The notes under the pieces were generated by a model, which saw only the letters and a program-made list of their open reading frames with translations, had not been told where the DNA came from and made no database searches. The translations under genes and the position numbers were made by a program. A stretch of DNA of 52,702 nt from Echinococcus granulosus (Eukaryota > Platyhelminthes > Cestoda > Cyclophyllidea > Taeniidae), in contig NW_020170400.1 in NCBI RefSeq assembly GCF_000524195.1, forward strand, positions 594,637 through 647,338. The letters are read 5' to 3'. Below, piece by piece: positions 12,301-25,500 of this stretch (positions are counted from its first letter, which is position 1; every line of letters begins with the position of its first letter).

Positions 12301-15180
12301 AGTTTCCTCGTAGATCCTCAATAAACACTTTTTATAACATCACTATAAACTACAAGTTATTTGGATTCCAAAACAGTGAAGTCAAGAAGTTTAATTCCTG
12401 AGTATAATTTTAATTTCAAATTTCATGTCGTCCATTTAAAATCCATTTTACCTACTTGAAAACTCCAATTCTAGCTTTTTATCCTCTTAAACTGAACAAA
12501 ATATTGCTAACTAGCATTGACTTTTTGGTCTTACACAACATTACCGTGACGTGGTCAGTCTTTACTAAATTAGATGTATAGCCTTGGTCAGGATTTGTGC
12601 GTCTTGACCCTAACAATATCTCTAGACGTAAATCGCAAGCAGCAGTTAAAGTTTGAAGTATTTTTGGATAATTACTTTATTTTCAACTAGACTGGATTAT
12701 TATTTTTGTTTTTTTTGTAATGTGTGTTTGTTTTAATGTACCTTTTAGGAAAAAGGGGGTCAGAAAATACGAGCCTTTTAACAGAGCACACGACCTTGGC
12801 TCGAAGGCAGTAATGTACAGCGAACACACGTAACCGTAGTACCTGTACCTTTTAATCATCACTTAAGGAAAGATGTCTTTATCTAACTCGTCTGCTCTAT
12901 CCAAGAGTATGAAGCCTAAGGCTGAAGAGACACTGAGTACATTACAGATGCACATGAAAGCCCGTCGTGATTAGGTAGTTAAGCGTTTAAGTTTAAATGG
13001 CAAATTTTATATTCATTCACTTAATGGCAGAATAGGCTAGAACTTGCTCTGAACGACGCCATTGAAATATTGACTGGTGCATTAGAGTTGCAGTTTATAA
13101 TCTGCGCACAGGTCAAAATGAATTTTTTCTTATAATTTTTCTAAAATAACAAATCTTAAGGAAGACGTTATTGGTGTTATCAATTAGCAAATTTACATCA
13201 CTCATACCGCCACAGATTTTATGGCTCGGACAAACAGTAAATATCATCTTTTAGCCTAACATTTTGCTCTAAGTCATGCACTCTGAATTATACCTCTCGC
13301 ATGACTTTATATAATCTTTGCCTTAAATAATTTACATCTTCCTTGAGCAAAATAAGGCAAATGCAAGCACAATATTAAACATCTCAGGATGTGAGATTGA
13401 TAGATAGATAATCTTGTACAATGGATTAGTGAAATTAGCTAATATCACAAATGGCATTGTCAACCCATTTTTTACTTTTACAACTGCCAAACTTATTGAA
13501 AGTCAAAATAGTATTTACCCCCTATTTTGTACCATTTCATAAATGAAGCCTCTTGATTAGAGCAGCAAGGTAAAGATTACAAGTCATAAATAGACTATGA
13601 ATGAATTGGAAAGTTATTTAAAATTACTGAGTCTAGAGTTCATTTAGGCCTAGGTGGTCTTAGCGTAACCTTAAACATGGCAAAAAAACCCGGCTGAAGT
13701 TCGGTCTGTATTCATTTCCCTGATACAATAAAGTTTTATCCAATGTAGCAACTTTTGAAGTTACCAGAAGCAATGAGCATACCTCTCGTTGTACTCTCAG
13801 GTTAGTACGAATTGCCTGTTTTCTAATTAAACCGAGTTCGTGATTGAATTCCCTCATTACAAATGTTTCCAGGTCGACCCTTGTTGACACGGTTTACGTG
13901 TCTCTCTACTGTGACAGGCATCGATTTACAATCTTAGATATTTGACTGAGGCCATGTCATTTACTCCTTATCTTTGACAGCTGGGTGATGATAGATACTG
14001 TTCGAAAGTCCAGATGTGCCGAGTGTCAGCACGAGACACTTATTACTCCCCTTAACGCTGTGGTTAAATCAAAATTAATTTGACAAAATGACGCATTAGT
14101 ATAAATAATTGATAAGGGTCATTGTTTGATTTATATTTTAAAGCCAAACCACTCATGGTCTATTAGTCATTAAATAATCTAAATTGAGAATCAAAGGGTC
14201 AAATTACGAATTCATCTTATGCAAAACACATCGTGGTATTAATTCAGCTTAAATTGCACGTCACTTTACAGCAAATTTTAATGTTCCACTAATCTTTTAG
14301 TAGTCAGAGTTTTGGAAGAGATACTCAACAAACTCAGACCTGCATGTGATGTGGATCAAATAAGCCCATCTGGACGTCGTATTGCTTTAGACGTGGCAAA
14401 TGCTAGTCAACACATGACACGTCTGGAGGTCAAATCGACCGGATGACTCATGGCTAGCGATTCTTCTCCCATATTTAGGAACAATAAATTTTGGCAACCT
14501 CTTAATGTAAGATGACCAGACTTTGGTAAATTTGGAAGAATTTTTTGTTTGTTGATTTTCGTGATTGTCTTTTGCTTTTAAATACTTCACCTTCATTAAT
14601 TTCTGCACAGTACTCACGTTTTGTATCATGGTATACTTTCCATGACAGTAAAATAAAATTACTTAGTATATTGTCTATTAAACAAAGTTGCCAAGATGAA
14701 TCACGAGGGTAAATTACCATAATAGATAAAACTCTTTGTAAATTCCAAAACATCTGAAATGCCAATGGGATAGAAAACCTCCATGACAACGCTATCCATA
14801 AGCACGGTTTTTCGGCCTAGAAATTACGAGCCGCATAACCAATTTGTTCGTTCTCCTCGACGACGGCGGAGTTCTGCTTACATCATCTACGCTACTGGTA
14901 CATTAGTCCTTTCCTGGCTTGATAACAAAGGTCTTTCCCGACTCACATTAAGCCGCGAACATTCGTCTTTCATGACAGTTACATGAAAATCTTGACACAT
15001 CACACTTATTCATCTTCAGCAGATGCTTCTTTATGAAAAGAGTAGAACCGCATCCAGGTTCTCCTATTATCTAAAGCCTTAGGAGATCACTAAAGGACTC
15101 CATTAGTGTCTCAAAATTACCGAAACTAGTCGCATTCCTATATCCTTACCCCACCCCGTAAAATGAGCATTAAGCACTTC
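9301..15180. other. Gene-free stretch, mostly AT-rich
   Basis: Nothing coding is recognisable. A GC-richer block at about 10440-10960 and a 166-codon stop-free frame at 11427-11927 (TTG-initiated, no family features) are the only departures from the AT-rich background. Confidence 0.5.
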
Positions 15181-15214
15181 TCCCATTTACGTCGCGTGCA
15201 GGAAGCTTGCCAGA

Positions 15215-15267
15215 GGCGAGAGAGAGAGAGATAGCGAAACGGAGAGAGAGATGGAGTGAGAGGGAGA
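15215..15267 (+). repeat. (GA)n microsatellite
   Basis: GAGAGAGAGAGA is interrupted by ATAGCGAAACG and resumes as GGAGAGAGAGATGGAG. Confidence 0.85.
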
Positions 15268-18200
15268 TTAAAATTTATGGGACCGCTCAAAATGCAGAAA
15301 AATACTAGTTCTTTCCGCCCTAAACGAATCAACCAGCCAACCAGGCTGGCCACAATGGGCATATATCACAAGGGCGTGATCCGTACTCAGATTTTGCACC
15401 ACATATTTCATATTTCCTTTGCACCCGAGTGAATGCTTATCCGGGTTGCCAGTAAGATTTTTCTCGCCAAATGTTTTTCCCTTCTCATTCCTGGCCCATC
15501 CTCCTACTCTTCATTCCCCAAAGCGCAAACCTGGCGGCAGAAGGGTGGAAGCGTTTTCCCCCCACGTTCTACGCTTGTTTATTTGCTGTTAAGACTAAAT
15601 AACAATTTATTGGAGCTTCACTTGAGGTAGTTTTTTTGCATTTTAATAGCCAACGCATTTTGTCATTTTCAGGACTTATTTGTGGTTAAAGAAATTAAAC
15701 ACCCATTTTACTATCATCTATGATGCAGTCTCTTAAATCAAAAATTTGGAAGTGTCAAATAACTACAGACTTTCTGCATCCAAAAGGTTAAGCTTTTGAA
15801 GAATTAATTTAATGACTTTTTCTGTGGGATTTTTAAACTCCACCTCTCCGTGTACCAAGGTCATTCTCACACTGAAGAGACGGCAAGGGGGCTGCACGAT
15901 GACCGGTGTTTATCATTGGAAATCGATAACCAAACGAGACGCTGATGCAGGTGCGGTGAAACTTTTTTGCTAAGCGGTTTTTTTTGTCACAAAAAAGTCT
16001 TTTGGGCAGTAGGACCTAAAATCGTAAGTTAAAGTATTTCATCCATGCAAATCAAATTATCCTCTTAAAAAATTACGCAACATGAAAATGAAAAGGGCTG
16101 TATTCATAGGCGAAAATCAAGAATCAGGTAATCTTATTTTGTTAGGTCAATTTTGTAGTAAAATGAGTAGAATTTACCTAAAGTTCAAGTAATAATCAAA
16201 CGTTCCGAGCCATTTAATGAATTTTCCAATCATTCCTGCCTGTGTTATTTGATCCATCCACTGGCAAATACAAGCAATTTGTCGATTAAAATAGATCCGC
16301 TTTGAAGTTGACCACAGAATTTGCGGTTTAAATTGAATAGTGTTTATGATGAAAGAGCCTAGGAGTCTTCGTGATTTGACTATGTATGGTAAATGCACAC
16401 TCCATGCATTTATCAATTCCTGCCAGCCACAAGTGTCTGCCCTCTTTAGGTAATATGGTGATTCGACGGAATAATAGAGAACGAGACAAAGGACCCAAGT
16501 GTATTCCTATGCGTGTGTGATGGTTGTGGCGTTATTGGAGGCAATAACCATGCACAATTATTACCGTGCCGGCAAAAACTGATTACATCGTTGGTCGCGT
16601 CACCAACTCGTTATCGGAGCTGACCATCCAGCTAGCTAGCCAACTAGTCAGAGAAAGAGCTTGATATAAAGATCTTTTTGTCACTTACCACTATTTTTTT
16701 GACATTATTCAAGCAAAAGCAGTGGCCTTAATGATGACAGAATTGGAAGTTGGGAATTTTTTGTTAAGGTTTGTGCCTCTTTCTTAATTACAAAAGCTGT
16801 AAAACAGTTTCACACAAATGTTTTTTTAGGGAGGAGAAAAAGAGAAAAAAATGGAGGAATAGGTCAGTATCAGCGCCAAAGTTGTAAAATGGTTGCAGCG
16901 TTAGCTTGAGTATCGTAATAATTAGGCTTGGGAGGGCGCATATCTTTCATTCGAGTTGCCAAATTAGGTAACCTATTGACTTACTACTATCAGTTTTGGC
17001 CATCCATGAAATGTGTGAAATTGCCAGATCGTAATGTTTTCTACCTAAACTTCCTCTCTTCCGATTCCCCAGAATTTATTTTTAAGCATTTAGAAATAAT
17101 TTTCTCCAAATCTTAATCTAAGTCCTTGTAGTCACTGTGGATGTTTAATTCCTCAACTTAATTTGTCCGAATTTTCTTGTTTTACACCTTTTTGGCCAAA
17201 CATTTCATTTATGTCCTTTACCCTCAAAGTTTCAGAGAAAATTCAGCCAACACCCCGGTTTTCCCCTTCCCCAAGAACTGAAACCTAATTATCCTCAGAC
17301 CATAAATTTGTCATTTGCTTCAGTATTTAATATCAACCCGCCTGCGCGGAAAATGATTTTATGCACTTGGTAATCACTAACTTACAAGAATACAGGTAAC
17401 ATAGTTGTGACGCAGGTCTCAGGAAGGAAAATTAAGATCTTACCTAAATACACCACCAGATGCGAATGCGTTGGGCTCTGCTTATGTCCCTAGACTTGCG
17501 ACCTCTCCTGTGCGATGACAGTCGACCTACCTCCAGGTCCGCAAGCGTTAATGCATCTCCAGTGCATTAGATCCAACCAATAGTATACGCATAGGAGAAT
17601 TGGAAAACTGTAGCATTACAGGGGGCTGGCAATAAACCGTGTATTCCCAGAAATAACAAAAATTGCAGATAAGAAGAAAAGAAGAGATTATGAGGCATCA
17701 TGAAGAGACTTCCCTATTTTAAATTTGATTAAATAGATTATTGCTTTCAGACAAACATCTTGACAATGAGTGCTCGAACTGGAACATAGTCCATGTGATC
17801 AATGAAGCATATTATAAAGTGGCCATGTGAGTTTGTGCCAATTTCTACATCACAAATCCTTTCTTCTCTTAAAATAAATCAGTTTGTAAGTTAGGGTATA
17901 AATCACTTAGAGGAATATGAGATAAATGGGGATAATAATGAGGCAGCAGATCCCACTTTAAAGTAGAAATCTTTTTACAGGACAAGATTTGCGGCAGGGC
18001 AGATTGACGAATTCCGGCTGGTTCTAACTCACTTTTCTCGAACCCACATGATTTGTATAAAGTAGAACTCGGTCAACGTTGGCCAACACTCCCTTAGAAA
18101 TCTAGGGCTAATAATTGTTTTTTACTTCACACCGAGTAAGAATGGTCTTATGGGGATTAAGTGGCCCTCGTCTTCGATGTGAGATGGGTAGTGGGTGAAA

Positions 18201-21200
18201 TTTGTGAGGAGTAAGCAATGAGAAGTTTGCTTAGCGTTAAATGAAAGCCATTTATCAGCTAGGCAGCGATCTAAAAACGTCGTATTTTATAAGACAGGGC
18301 TTGTGGAACACATTACCATAGTAGCTTTCACAATTTTCCCAGATGATGTAGGTGGGAACAGCAATAACTACCTAATACATTAATTTTGGCTTGTCTTATT
18401 TAACTGCTTACCTTGGAAGCTTTTCTAAGCTTGATACATCTTTAAGCAATTTGTTGGCCAGTCAGCTACCAAAATTTCTCCAACTTCCATCCAACAAATG
18501 CGATGAGAAGCTTCTGGGCCTTTGAAACATGGCTAGAACCCTTTCCGATATTAAACAAGTTTAAAGCATATTAATCATTATTCATCAGGAATTAAGGCAA
18601 CAGGGAAATAGTGAAGAGTACGATGAAATCTTTTGTTGTCAGACTGCTCCAAATTTGTGTTCTATAATGCGACCTCGTAAACGATGGCATGCAAAAAGCC
18701 GTTGTAGAGAGCCGATAATAAAAAAACCCAGGCAATTTCCCATCGCTTGATATGATACGGCTAATCTCGGGCCCATCTATACTTTAATAATAAAAAAAAA
18801 CTTTAGGGCCTTGTAAATTACTAAATGTGATTCACCTCCAATAACGAATGAGGATTTCATTAAGTTCCAAAAAACCTACAGTTCACAACACTTTTCCCTC
18901 CGCCCCCTGGAAAATGTATCAGGCACATCACTGAAGGTCCTATTGCACTAAATCAGTCACGTCTTTCAACCTAAAAACTGATCAGTATAACAATGTTGAA
19001 CGGTTTGTTAGGAATCGAAGTTTCGAAGCTTACAAAGGTTTAATCGAAAGTGGTTAGGTGTTCATTCACCTACACTTTTGCTAACACGTCTGGGAGAGGA
19101 GGGAGCACCTATTAATTGATACCCGATCACGCTGTCGTGGTCCACGCCATCGTTGGCGTCGTGAGAACAGACGTCGTGGGCCCTTGAGGTAGTGACAAAT
19201 TACCCTCCTACCAGCACAATCTTATCTCAAGCAGAAGTGTTATGGGCTGACTGTCCATCTGGTAGGTTAGATGGCCTCACGTGTGTGTCAGGTCACTTGT
19301 CTATGTACAAAAGGCGGTCAGACTGAGGCAAGATGACAAGTAGGTTAAACTGAGTCTAAATCCCATTGAGATGATCTACTTTCAAAAAACAATCATAACT
19401 CTATCTTTATAGTGACCATATCAGAAATTTATCGAGCTATATGATTTACTCTCACGGTAGCTGGTGCTAAAGCTTTGAAAAGACTTTAAAATAACCAGTG
19501 CATTTATTTGAATTACCTTTTCTCCATGGAAATACCTAATTTCAGCCAATTTGAACCACTGATTTATTTAGATGTTACAGTTACTCGATAAAAAATAGTC
19601 CAGTTGGTAATTTGGGAAATCACTACATTCGCGCGGCTATGAAGTCCCTCAACATTCAACATTTATCATGTGCTATGGTTGTTAGACATAAATGGTGAAA
19701 AGTGGAACTACGGCTGAGGCTAAAGCTTTAAAATAACTCAAAATAAGCCAGACAGATGGAAATTTACAGTAGCATTTTGAACAAGGTGTCATGTAAGCCA
19801 CACAGATTCAATGACTGCTATGTCACACCCGATAATTCTGCTAATGTTACGGTTTACTTTTCTGAACTTCAATGAACCTCTAAACTGCTCTCAGATCCCA
19901 GAAGGCAGAGCAGAAAACAAAAAAAATATAGATAAGGGATCAAATAAAACCTTCTTAGTCCTATTGATGTTACATAGATTATAAACGAGTTGAAGCATCA
20001 GTTAATGCTGAGAAAAGTGCTTTAACAAGGGAGGGTTGGGCAAGAAGAGATGTTAAGCATTTAAAACTAGCTTTAACTTTCAAATTCGTCGATGTAGAAG
20101 GAAGGCATCATCAAAGCTCTATACAAAGAAGGGATGTGGCGGCTGCGAGCACGTAGTGGTGTGAGTCAAGCGCGGTAACTCAAACGCAAGCGTCATTTTT
20201 CATACCGTCAACGCCGTCACCGCCACCACCACGGTGAACGCCATTCATCATGCGGACAAGCTCATGACGTTGTTGTCGTCGCTGTCGGTTTGTTCGAGTG
20301 CTTTTATCTCACCGCCTGTCGTCCGATGTGCTGTCTCCTAGTCTCATTAGCTCCCAATTTCTCTGAAGAAAAAGCTATTTAGCTTGACTCGTCTTCTTAT
20401 AAAGTGTAAATTGGACATTTTGCACTTAATGTTTAATTAGACGCACCTATAAATTCAAATAAATTTTAACTGTCATGAGAGTGATTTCCAAAAGAGTTAT
20501 TGTCAGGTGAGAATATCGGTCCACTCTCTCACTTCGTGGCCGCAAGTTTGCTGAGAGTCGGTTCTTGTGCCTATATACTTAGCCAATTTTGGCAAATTTT
20601 TTAATGGCTATAAAAATGCATCATGCGGTTCCGCATTTGACCCTAAATACTAGCAATAGATCAAAGTGCTTAGGCCTTCTCCGGTATTCTCATTCTTAGA
20701 AACGCCAATAATAAATCACAATTACTTACGCGAGTTACTTTACGTCGGGGGTCAAAATGATCATAATATGCACTCGCGTTGGCAGTTGACTGCAGGTAAT
20801 TCAGCTGAGAAGAAATTGCTATTGTAGACTTTAATTCATTAGCTTTTGAATGTAACGAATCTGGTCTCTCTTTTTTTAAAAATGTATTTGAGATTTTTCT
20901 CAAATAAATAGAAAAAATGATTTTTGTGAGCATTAATAGGAGAAGGTGATTACTTTCCATTATTGTGCAGTTGAGAGAAAGGTAAGATAAGTGGTGGCGG
21001 GTTAGATGGTTAGCTGCCAAGCTGACTGACAGGAGCGTATGTTATCGCTGTTGTTTATGTATGGGTCCAAATCTCGGCGCATGAGTTTACTTTTAAAGTG
21101 CCGACTTTGAAACAAAACAGGAGTGACGCGCCTGCTCGTAACTTCTCAGTACGACAGTCACTCCTCTTCCTCCCTTCCACCATTCCTACCTTCCTTCTGT

Positions 21201-22159
21201 CACTCATTTTCTCACTCTTGTATTTTCGTGATCAAATGCTCACACCCACGCACAGTTATGGACTAGTTTGCTTTGAAACCTACCGACACATTTCTGTTCA
21301 AAACAACAGAAGGGTCTTTGGTTATGTGGCTTTGAACTCCCGAAATAAACATTTCAATCAAATACTGGTTTTGTGGGTTGGGTGCTTATTTAAAAATTCT
21401 ATGTACTCCTCTGCATTGTAAGATATACAGTAGAAAGATAAAGCAAACTTTCTCAATTTTTTTCAACTCAGCTTTCAATTTACTTGCCTAGAGCTCCGAC
21501 CACATGATCCATGCTATGAGCCGCCTTACACCTCTTTGTACTAATAAAAAGGCCACACGTGAAGGCTTTCAAGTGTAGATAAGGCATCCAATTATGGCAT
21601 TATTGTAGAACTCACAGCAAAATCGAAAAAGTTACATTTCACTGTCTGGAAAATATCTCAAAGTGTCGCATTCCAAAACATCTGTTTCAGGTGACTCGAA
21701 GTGCACAGATTCACAAGAGAAGAGCTAAATGAGGCCTTGACGACTCTATTTTCCAACAATTTTGTCATGTCCAGTAAGAAGAATGAGACAAAAGCCGTTA
21801 TATTTCTGCAAGTTTAGCAATAAAGAGATTCTCCTCATATGCAATTTTGACAATAAGATTATTTACAAACTAAATGCTTTCGGGAATGGCTGGAGGGAAA
21901 TGCACTGCAGTTCTCAAAATTTAATGCAATTTAAGTGTCTTACCGCCTTGAGGGCAAAAGTTTCACTGCCGTCAACTAGTAACAAGAGACATTTGCCGCT
22001 TGCTACCATATGCAGTCCCACCCGGATAGCACCCTTTTTTAGTTGTAAAAGTGGAAGTTCCAGCTTGACTTGTTACTACCTCACACCTAAAACATTTCTT
22101 AGTCTCTCAACAAACCCATTTCCGGCAATTATTGATCGTTTCAAGGACTGAGAATGGTT
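15268..22159. other. Gene-free AT-rich stretch with small structured motifs
   Basis: No recognisable gene. Two adjacent hairpins occur at 17495-17569, GC/CpG-richer patches at about 19080-19330 and 20100-20350, and a possible minus-strand micro-exon at 20730-20804. Confidence 0.5.
17495..17569 (+). other. Two adjacent potential hairpins
   Basis: First arm pair: CTTGCGACCT (17495-17504) with AGGTCCGCAAG (17535-17545), one bulged base. Second pair: TAATGCA (17549-17555) with TGCATTA (17563-17569), perfect seven-base arms around a seven-base loop. They are only three bases apart. This could be a structured RNA or a chance arrangement. Confidence 0.3.
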
Positions 22160-22500
22160 GTCAAGCCAATCCCACTACTTTTTGAGTGAGAACACCATCG
22201 TGATGACTGATGTTGCGTGGCCGACAGGCAGTAGCACGAGGCACGTAGCTGGAGGGTGAGGCAGAGATGAGTTTAAATCGATAGTTTGCCAGGAGAGTGG
22301 AGTGGCAGACACCGGCACGCACACAAAAAGGGGGTGGGGGCAGGTGCAGGGTGGGGGCAGGGACGTCCTCTGACTCACACTCAACGTCTACATCAAAGCG
22401 TCCGACCGCCACATTTATCTCGAACTCTGCCATGCCTCGCCTCGCTCTCCTCGTCACTCCACTTCCCAAAACATTTACAACTCAACTCAAATGACGTGCA
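22160..22500. promoter_or_regulatory. GC-rich block with a G-quadruplex-like motif
   Basis: A local GC-rich island in AT-rich surroundings, containing five G-tracts at 22330-22362. Both strands carry stop-free frames here, which is expected from high GC and is not evidence of a gene. Confidence 0.25.
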
Positions 22501-25500
22501 CAATTGCTAGTGGTGTCTAGGAAGAGAATATATGAATGTATGCATAAAATCACGCCATAGTTAACGTTTCAAGACCCTGATATGCAAATACATGGAAGTG
22601 GTACCGAGTCCAACGTTTTGAAATGATTGGCTAATCAATAAGTACTGAGAAATGGGTTTTGAATTAAACGCTTTTTTACATCTTGGTGCATTTATTATCC
22701 GGGCTTGATGCCACATATATGGAACAGCTAGTCTTTGTTACTTTTGTGATAACTGGTATTGCCAAATCCTGTCGCATCGGGTTGCTTGACATTAGAATAA
22801 TGAAATGTATCCCTAGTCCAAGGACAATTCCGCTTTTAGTTTCTAAGCACCATTAAAGTAAATCAAAGAAGTAAGTATAAAGGCCGTGGCTGTTGTTTTT
22901 TACTTTTTAAGCTTGGCACCTATATTGATTTTTCAAGCCTTTTATTAATTGCTAAAAGACCTTAATGGAATTCGACTATCCATTGTTCCTAGCCTCTTTC
23001 TTGTGTATAATTACCAGGTTGATATAATTACCGGTTGGAAATGGTTCACCCTCTCTGTCAAAGGTTCGTGTTCCGATCTTATAGCCCTTAATTCCATTTA
23101 TAGTTGAATATTTGAATCAGTAGGAATTGTGTTAACGATGAACAGTCTCAGACCTTGATTAAAAAGTGCGGGAACATGATAGTAGGGTTTCTCATTTACG
23201 GGCGCGAGATGAATACATTAAACATCTGCAAAAATAGAAATATTTCGCATTATAAGTAAAATTTGGACACTCGAAACCTCTTAAGGTCCATAAATAACGC
23301 AGACAGATGACTAGTTGGGAATGAATCTAAATGAATGAATGGGTTAAGTATGAAAAGCCTTTTGTTGTAAAATAGAGTCTATAAACAACTGGGTACCCAA
23401 AGTTCTGCAACCGTCATTATGAGGATAGCTTTCCGACTTTTTATTTGAACATAAACTGCTCTATGAGATCGAAATTCATTCCCTGCCAAATACATGTGTC
23501 AACAAAGTCAATTTTGTGCCCCTGGCATACTCACATGCACACACAGGTCTTCTGCCCACAGAACTCAGCAAACGACAGAAGGCTGTGTTTTATACCTTTA
23601 AGGTGATGTGGGTGTGTCAAAGTGGTGTATGATTTTAAATCACCCCTTTTGAAAGTACAAAAACACAACATAAATATGTGAATGACTTTGACATGAATCG
23701 TACGCAAAAGATGTCAAAAAGTGACAAAAGCCGCAATGCGTCAAAGCGGTAATTTTTTCTCTATTTGGAAAGCACCTCTAACACTGCTGAAAATCATTTC
23801 CAGTGTATATTTACTTACTGTTATGTTGCTCTTCCATCCAGCCCAGTTGGACAAATCTGTTATTAAGTCCTTCATTTTAAGTATGCAATCTTAAAACAAG
23901 AATCTAGAGGATCACATAAGTGATGCTCAAACAGCTTTAAGAACTTCTAGAAAAGTGATATAATTTGGTTACAGCTAATAGCATCATTGACATCCAAGTA
24001 ATCAACAATTTAAATTTATATGAACAAGATGGCTTCGACTGTTCTTTATTCGCATTTGTTGACTTCAGTGGTCACTTAGTCAAGGGGACTAAGTACTACA
24101 TACCTCATGCAGAATATGCTTAGTGTCTACTACCCTTAAAGCGAGTCCCTAAAGGACCCGCATTGAGAAGGTTCAAGGAGTAGATCAATAATATATGACT
24201 GTCTATTGAAAACTCACTCGTGTGGGAAGCTTTAACATTTGTGGCAAGTAGATTGTCGCTCTTGAAGGTAGCACTTTGAAGTGTGGATTTGCGTGACTAC
24301 TCATCATATCAGTTCGACTTGAGATGTCATTCTCTACCACCCATTTACCTCACCACAAGAGCAATAAGTCAATATGCAACCACCACAAGAGGATCGAGAA
24401 TTATCAGTGTCACTTTTGACTTGGTTGGATGTAAGCCATTTATTCAATCAGGATAAATTTCCGTTTTAGAAAACTAGGTTACTTTAGGTATTCTCCCCAT
24501 GTCCATGACTGCCATCGATTTATATCAAATCGCTCATTTTCTTTTTAAATGCGAAATCGGATAGCAAGTAATCGGGCATCAGGTATAGATCCGTGTGAAT
24601 TTGCAGTAAAGGCAGTTTTACTACTAGCAGCTACTCAATTGACAAATTTTCCTCTTGACAACTTTTCTTCCCACACCAATTTCGCCTTATTCCAACTCTC
24701 CGTCTTAACCGAGGAACCTGACCGGGCTTTTTACATTTTCTGTCACCAAGGCATCGTATTTTTTTCCTTTAACACGGGATGCCTTTTTTGTAGTCCCTTA
24801 CAGTGATTAAAACGCTAGAACAGTTGGTTTTAATCAACCATAGCTGCGATTAATTAAATCTTATTCCCTAAAATTAATTCAAATTTGTAATTTTTAGCAT
24901 CGTTAAGTTGAATACTTATCAAAAATCGGCGCAATAATTCTCTATTACCCTACTGATAAGCAAACAAGTGGTAGGTGCTAACGACGCAGTAGTTTGTGAA
25001 ATTTTCCTAGCCTGCGTCAAATCATTAGCACTCACGTCGAGAGGGGAAAAAGTGATTGTTCTGGGTGCTGTAAATGCAAAATTTAGTAATTGCTTTCCCA
25101 TTAATTAAACGTACAATAACTTCCCGTCATTTGCGGTGTTAACTGTCCTAATGAGTACATCGAAATGCAATTTTTTTAACGGGAGTAGCTAACCTGATTC
25201 TTGGGCACCTGAGCCATTTGACTTAAGCAAAATCTATCAGCAGAAAGCTGTAGAATATTGACGGAACTACTTTACTAATGCTCACCTTAATTTGGGTCCA
25301 ATGTGCACTGTTTGAAGGGTGATTGATGCCTGGTTGACGCAGTACGACTGCCAACAAATGTAGAGTGGTCAAATAAATAGTGGATTTGAAAATCCAGACA
25401 ATTCCATATCAAAAAACCTCAATTTTACTATTAGACTTTGTAGATATAAATTTGCAGCAAAGGTCTGCACTTTTAAAGGCTGTTGATGCTTTTGATATGA

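Noticed and set aside
21315..21325. TCTTTGGTTAT, a miR-9-like start
   Set aside because: No hairpin partner within 100 bases on either side, and the 3' half differs.
22161..22510. Overlapping 65-102 codon frames on both strands
   Set aside because: Stop-poor only because the block is GC-rich; both strands are equally open and neither has protein-like features.
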